Source of the DNA: JBGPYB01 sp041493035
Lineage (GTDB): Bacteria > Acidobacteriota > Vicinamibacteria > Fen-336
NCBI GenBank assembly: GCA_041493035.1
Contig: JBGPYB010000204.1
Coordinates: forward strand, 1-6,952
Reading direction: 5' to 3'
DNA length: 6,952 nt
A program made the position numbers and the translations under genes. Shown here piece after piece: positions 5,545-6,952 of this stretch. The stretch's first letter is position 1. Each line of letters begins with the position of its first letter. Under the pieces are notes generated by a model. That model had not been told where the DNA came from, made no database searches, and was given only the letters and a program-made list of their open reading frames with translations.

Positions 5545-6952
5545 ATGTCCCCCTCACGATGGTCGTGTTGCTCGGCTCTCTTCGTTGTCGGAGCGCTTGC
5601 GGCCTTGGCGCCCGCCGCCGAGGCCCAATCGAGCCGCGTGTCTCTCCACGGCAACTGGACTCTCCAATCCTCCTGCCAGGTGAAGGCGGCGGGTGGCGAT
5701 ATCGCGAAAGCGGGGTTCGACGCGAGCGGCTGGCACCGAGCCGAGGTTCCGACGACGGTGATCGCCGCGCTGCTGGCCGACAAGACCTACGGGGAACCCT
5801 TTTTCGGCACGAACCTCCGCTCGTTCCCTGGAATGAACTACTCCGACAAGGAGTTCTTCTCCAGCCAGGCGATGCCCGAGGGAAGCCCCTTCCGCTGTTC
5901 CTGGTGGTTCCGCACTGAGTTCACGCTTTCCGCTGCCGCGCGCGACAAGACGACCTGGCTCCATTTCGACGGCATCAACTACCGGGCCAACGTCTGGCTC
6001 AACGGGCAGAAGATCGCCGATGCGAAGGACGTCGCCGGAACCTTCCGCATCTTCGAATTCGACGTCACGAGTCTCACCCGCGGAGCAACGCCGAACGCCC
6101 TCGCGGTGGAGGTGTTCGCTCCGGAAAAGAACGACCTCGCCCTCACGTGGGTGGACTGGAATCCAACACCCGCCGACAAGGACATGGGGCTCTGGAAGGA
6201 CGTCTATCTCGCCACGAGCGGCGATGTCTCCCTTCGGCATCCGTTCGTCGCCTCGAAGGTGGAGGCCGATCACCAGGCGGCGGGACTCACCGTCAGCGGC
6301 GACTTGCAGAACGTGTCTGCTCGGCCTGTGAAGGGGATGCTCCGAGCCGAGGTCGAGGGTGTGCGGGTGAGCGAGGCCGTGGAGTTGGCGCCCGGGCAGT
6401 CGAAGACCGTGGTCCTCTCGCCGGACCGGCATCCCGAGCTGCGACTCGCCCATCCGCGCCTGTGGTGGCCGTACCCCATGGGAACGCCCAACCTCTACAC
6501 GGCCAAGCTGGCCTTCGAGAGCGGCGGGCAGACTTCCGACTCAGCCGAGGTGCGTTTCGGCATCCGCGAGGTCACGTCGGAGCTGACCGACAAGGGGCAT
6601 CGGCTCTTCAAGGTCAACGGGCGTAAGGTCCTGGTGCGCGGCGCGGCATGGGCCCCCGACATGTTCCTGCGCTGGTCGCCCCGGCAGGCCGACGCGGCCC
6701 TGCGCTACACCCGCGACATGGGACTCAACACCATCCGCCTCGAAGGCCGGATGGAGCGCGACGAGTTCTTCGACCAGGCCGACGAGCTGGGAATCCTGAT
6801 CATGCCCGGCTGGACATGCTGCGACATGTGGGAGAAGTGGGACACCTGGAAGCCGGAGCACCACCAGATCGCGGGCGCCTCCATGGCCGACCAGGCGCGC
6901 CGCCTTCGAAATCATCCGAGCGTCTTCGTCTGGCTCTACGGCAGCGACGGAC
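5545..6952 (+). CDS. Glycoside hydrolase family 2, exo-beta-D-glucosaminidase-like, partial at 3' end
   Basis: The first 469 codons of a large exported GH2 enzyme that should remove a beta-linked sugar from the non-reducing end of oligosaccharides. A Sec signal peptide (hydrophobic core about 11-22, likely cleavage after AEA at 27) is followed by the GH2 sugar-binding jelly roll (about 33-225; WWFR 120-123, the NGQKI segment at 153-157, WVDWNP 202-207, GLWKDVYL 215-222). Next come an Ig-like domain (about 226-342; RLWWPYPMG region near 305-313, FGIREV at 338-343) and the start of the TIM barrel (RGAAWAPD 365-372, MGLNTIRLEG 392-401, GWTCCDMW 422-429). The last codons give WLYGSD with D468. 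Exo-beta-D-glucosaminidases such as CsxA use Asp in this GSD motif as acid/base, where most GH2 enzymes have NE. ATG 5545 has GGGAG 4 bases upstream. About half the protein, including the expected nucleophile Glu, lies outside. Beta-mannosidase-like specificity remains possible. Confidence 0.9.
   Translation, partial: MSPSRWSCCSALFVVGALAALAPAAEAQSSRVSLHGNWTLQSSCQVKAAGGDIAKAGFDASGWHRAEVPTTVIAALLADKTYGEPFFGTNLRSFPGMNYSDKEFFSSQAMPEGSPFRCSWWFRTEFTLSAAARDKTTWLHFDGINYRANVWLNGQKIADAKDVAGTFRIFEFDVTSLTRGATPNALAVEVFAPEKNDLALTWVDWNPTPADKDMGLWKDVYLATSGDVSLRHPFVASKVEADHQAAGLTVSGDLQNVSARPVKGMLRAEVEGVRVSEAVELAPGQSKTVVLSPDRHPELRLAHPRLWWPYPMGTPNLYTAKLAFESGGQTSDSAEVRFGIREVTSELTDKGHRLFKVNGRKVLVRGAAWAPDMFLRWSPRQADAALRYTRDMGLNTIRLEGRMERDEFFDQADELGILIMPGWTCCDMWEKWDTWKPEHHQIAGASMADQARRLRNHPSVFVWLYGSDG

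Noticed and set aside
5502..5918. Plus-strand frame beginning at ATG 5502 as the gene start downstream of the 5476-5503 promoter
   Set aside because: It is out of frame with the GH2 domains. Its ATG overlaps the -10 box and precedes the predicted transcription start, whereas ATG 5545 gives a signal peptide and continuous GH2 homology.
5554..6453. Minus-strand open frame of 299 codons opposite the GH2 gene
   Set aside because: It is antisense to a well-supported GH2 coding region and shows no domain motifs.

Overview
The window is high-GC DNA, densely packed with genes, from a Gram-negative bacterium. The diderm evidence is a small outer-membrane beta-barrel protein with a Sec signal and a C-terminal Phe, plus Tat- and Sec-exported glycoside hydrolases. 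The GC-rich third codon positions, the type of barrel protein and the glycoside-hydrolase content suggest a soil lineage such as Acidobacteriota. That placement is inference; no rRNA or marker gene is present.

Layout: (1) Bases 1-1983, minus strand: a two-gene unit. An outer-membrane beta-barrel protein (1417-1983) is followed 42 bases downstream by a sodium:solute symporter (1-1374) that runs off the left edge. (2) Bases 1984-2082: a divergent intergenic region with candidate promoters in both directions. (3) Bases 2083-4259, plus strand: a DUF2127 membrane protein whose start codon lies 7 bases after a perfect TATAAT, suggesting a leaderless transcript. It overlaps by 4 bases (ATGA) a Tat-exported GH51 alpha-L-arabinofuranosidase. 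(4) Bases 4275-5408, minus strand: a fold-type I PLP aminotransferase, convergent with GH51 across 15 bases. (5) Bases 5409-5544: a second divergent intergenic region with facing promoters that may share -35 sequence. (6) Bases 5545-6952, plus strand: a Sec-exported GH2 enzyme cut by the right edge just after a Gly-Ser-Asp motif typical of exo-beta-D-glucosaminidases.

The genes suggest a small carbohydrate-scavenging neighbourhood: two exported hydrolases release sugars (arabinose; possibly glucosamine or a related beta-linked sugar) and a Na+-driven symporter may import a product. The barrel protein may act at the outer membrane. The DUF2127 protein and the aminotransferase have no clear role in this scheme. 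The genes lie in at least four transcription units, so shared function is inferred from proximity only.

No RNA genes, mobile elements, CRISPR arrays or long repeats were seen, and no stretch over 300 bases lacks a gene. I did not find a convincing previously undescribed multi-gene system. The most notable points are the probable leaderless start of the DUF2127-GH51 pair, the Asp-type catalytic motif of the GH2 enzyme, and an altered loop in the GH51 barrel.
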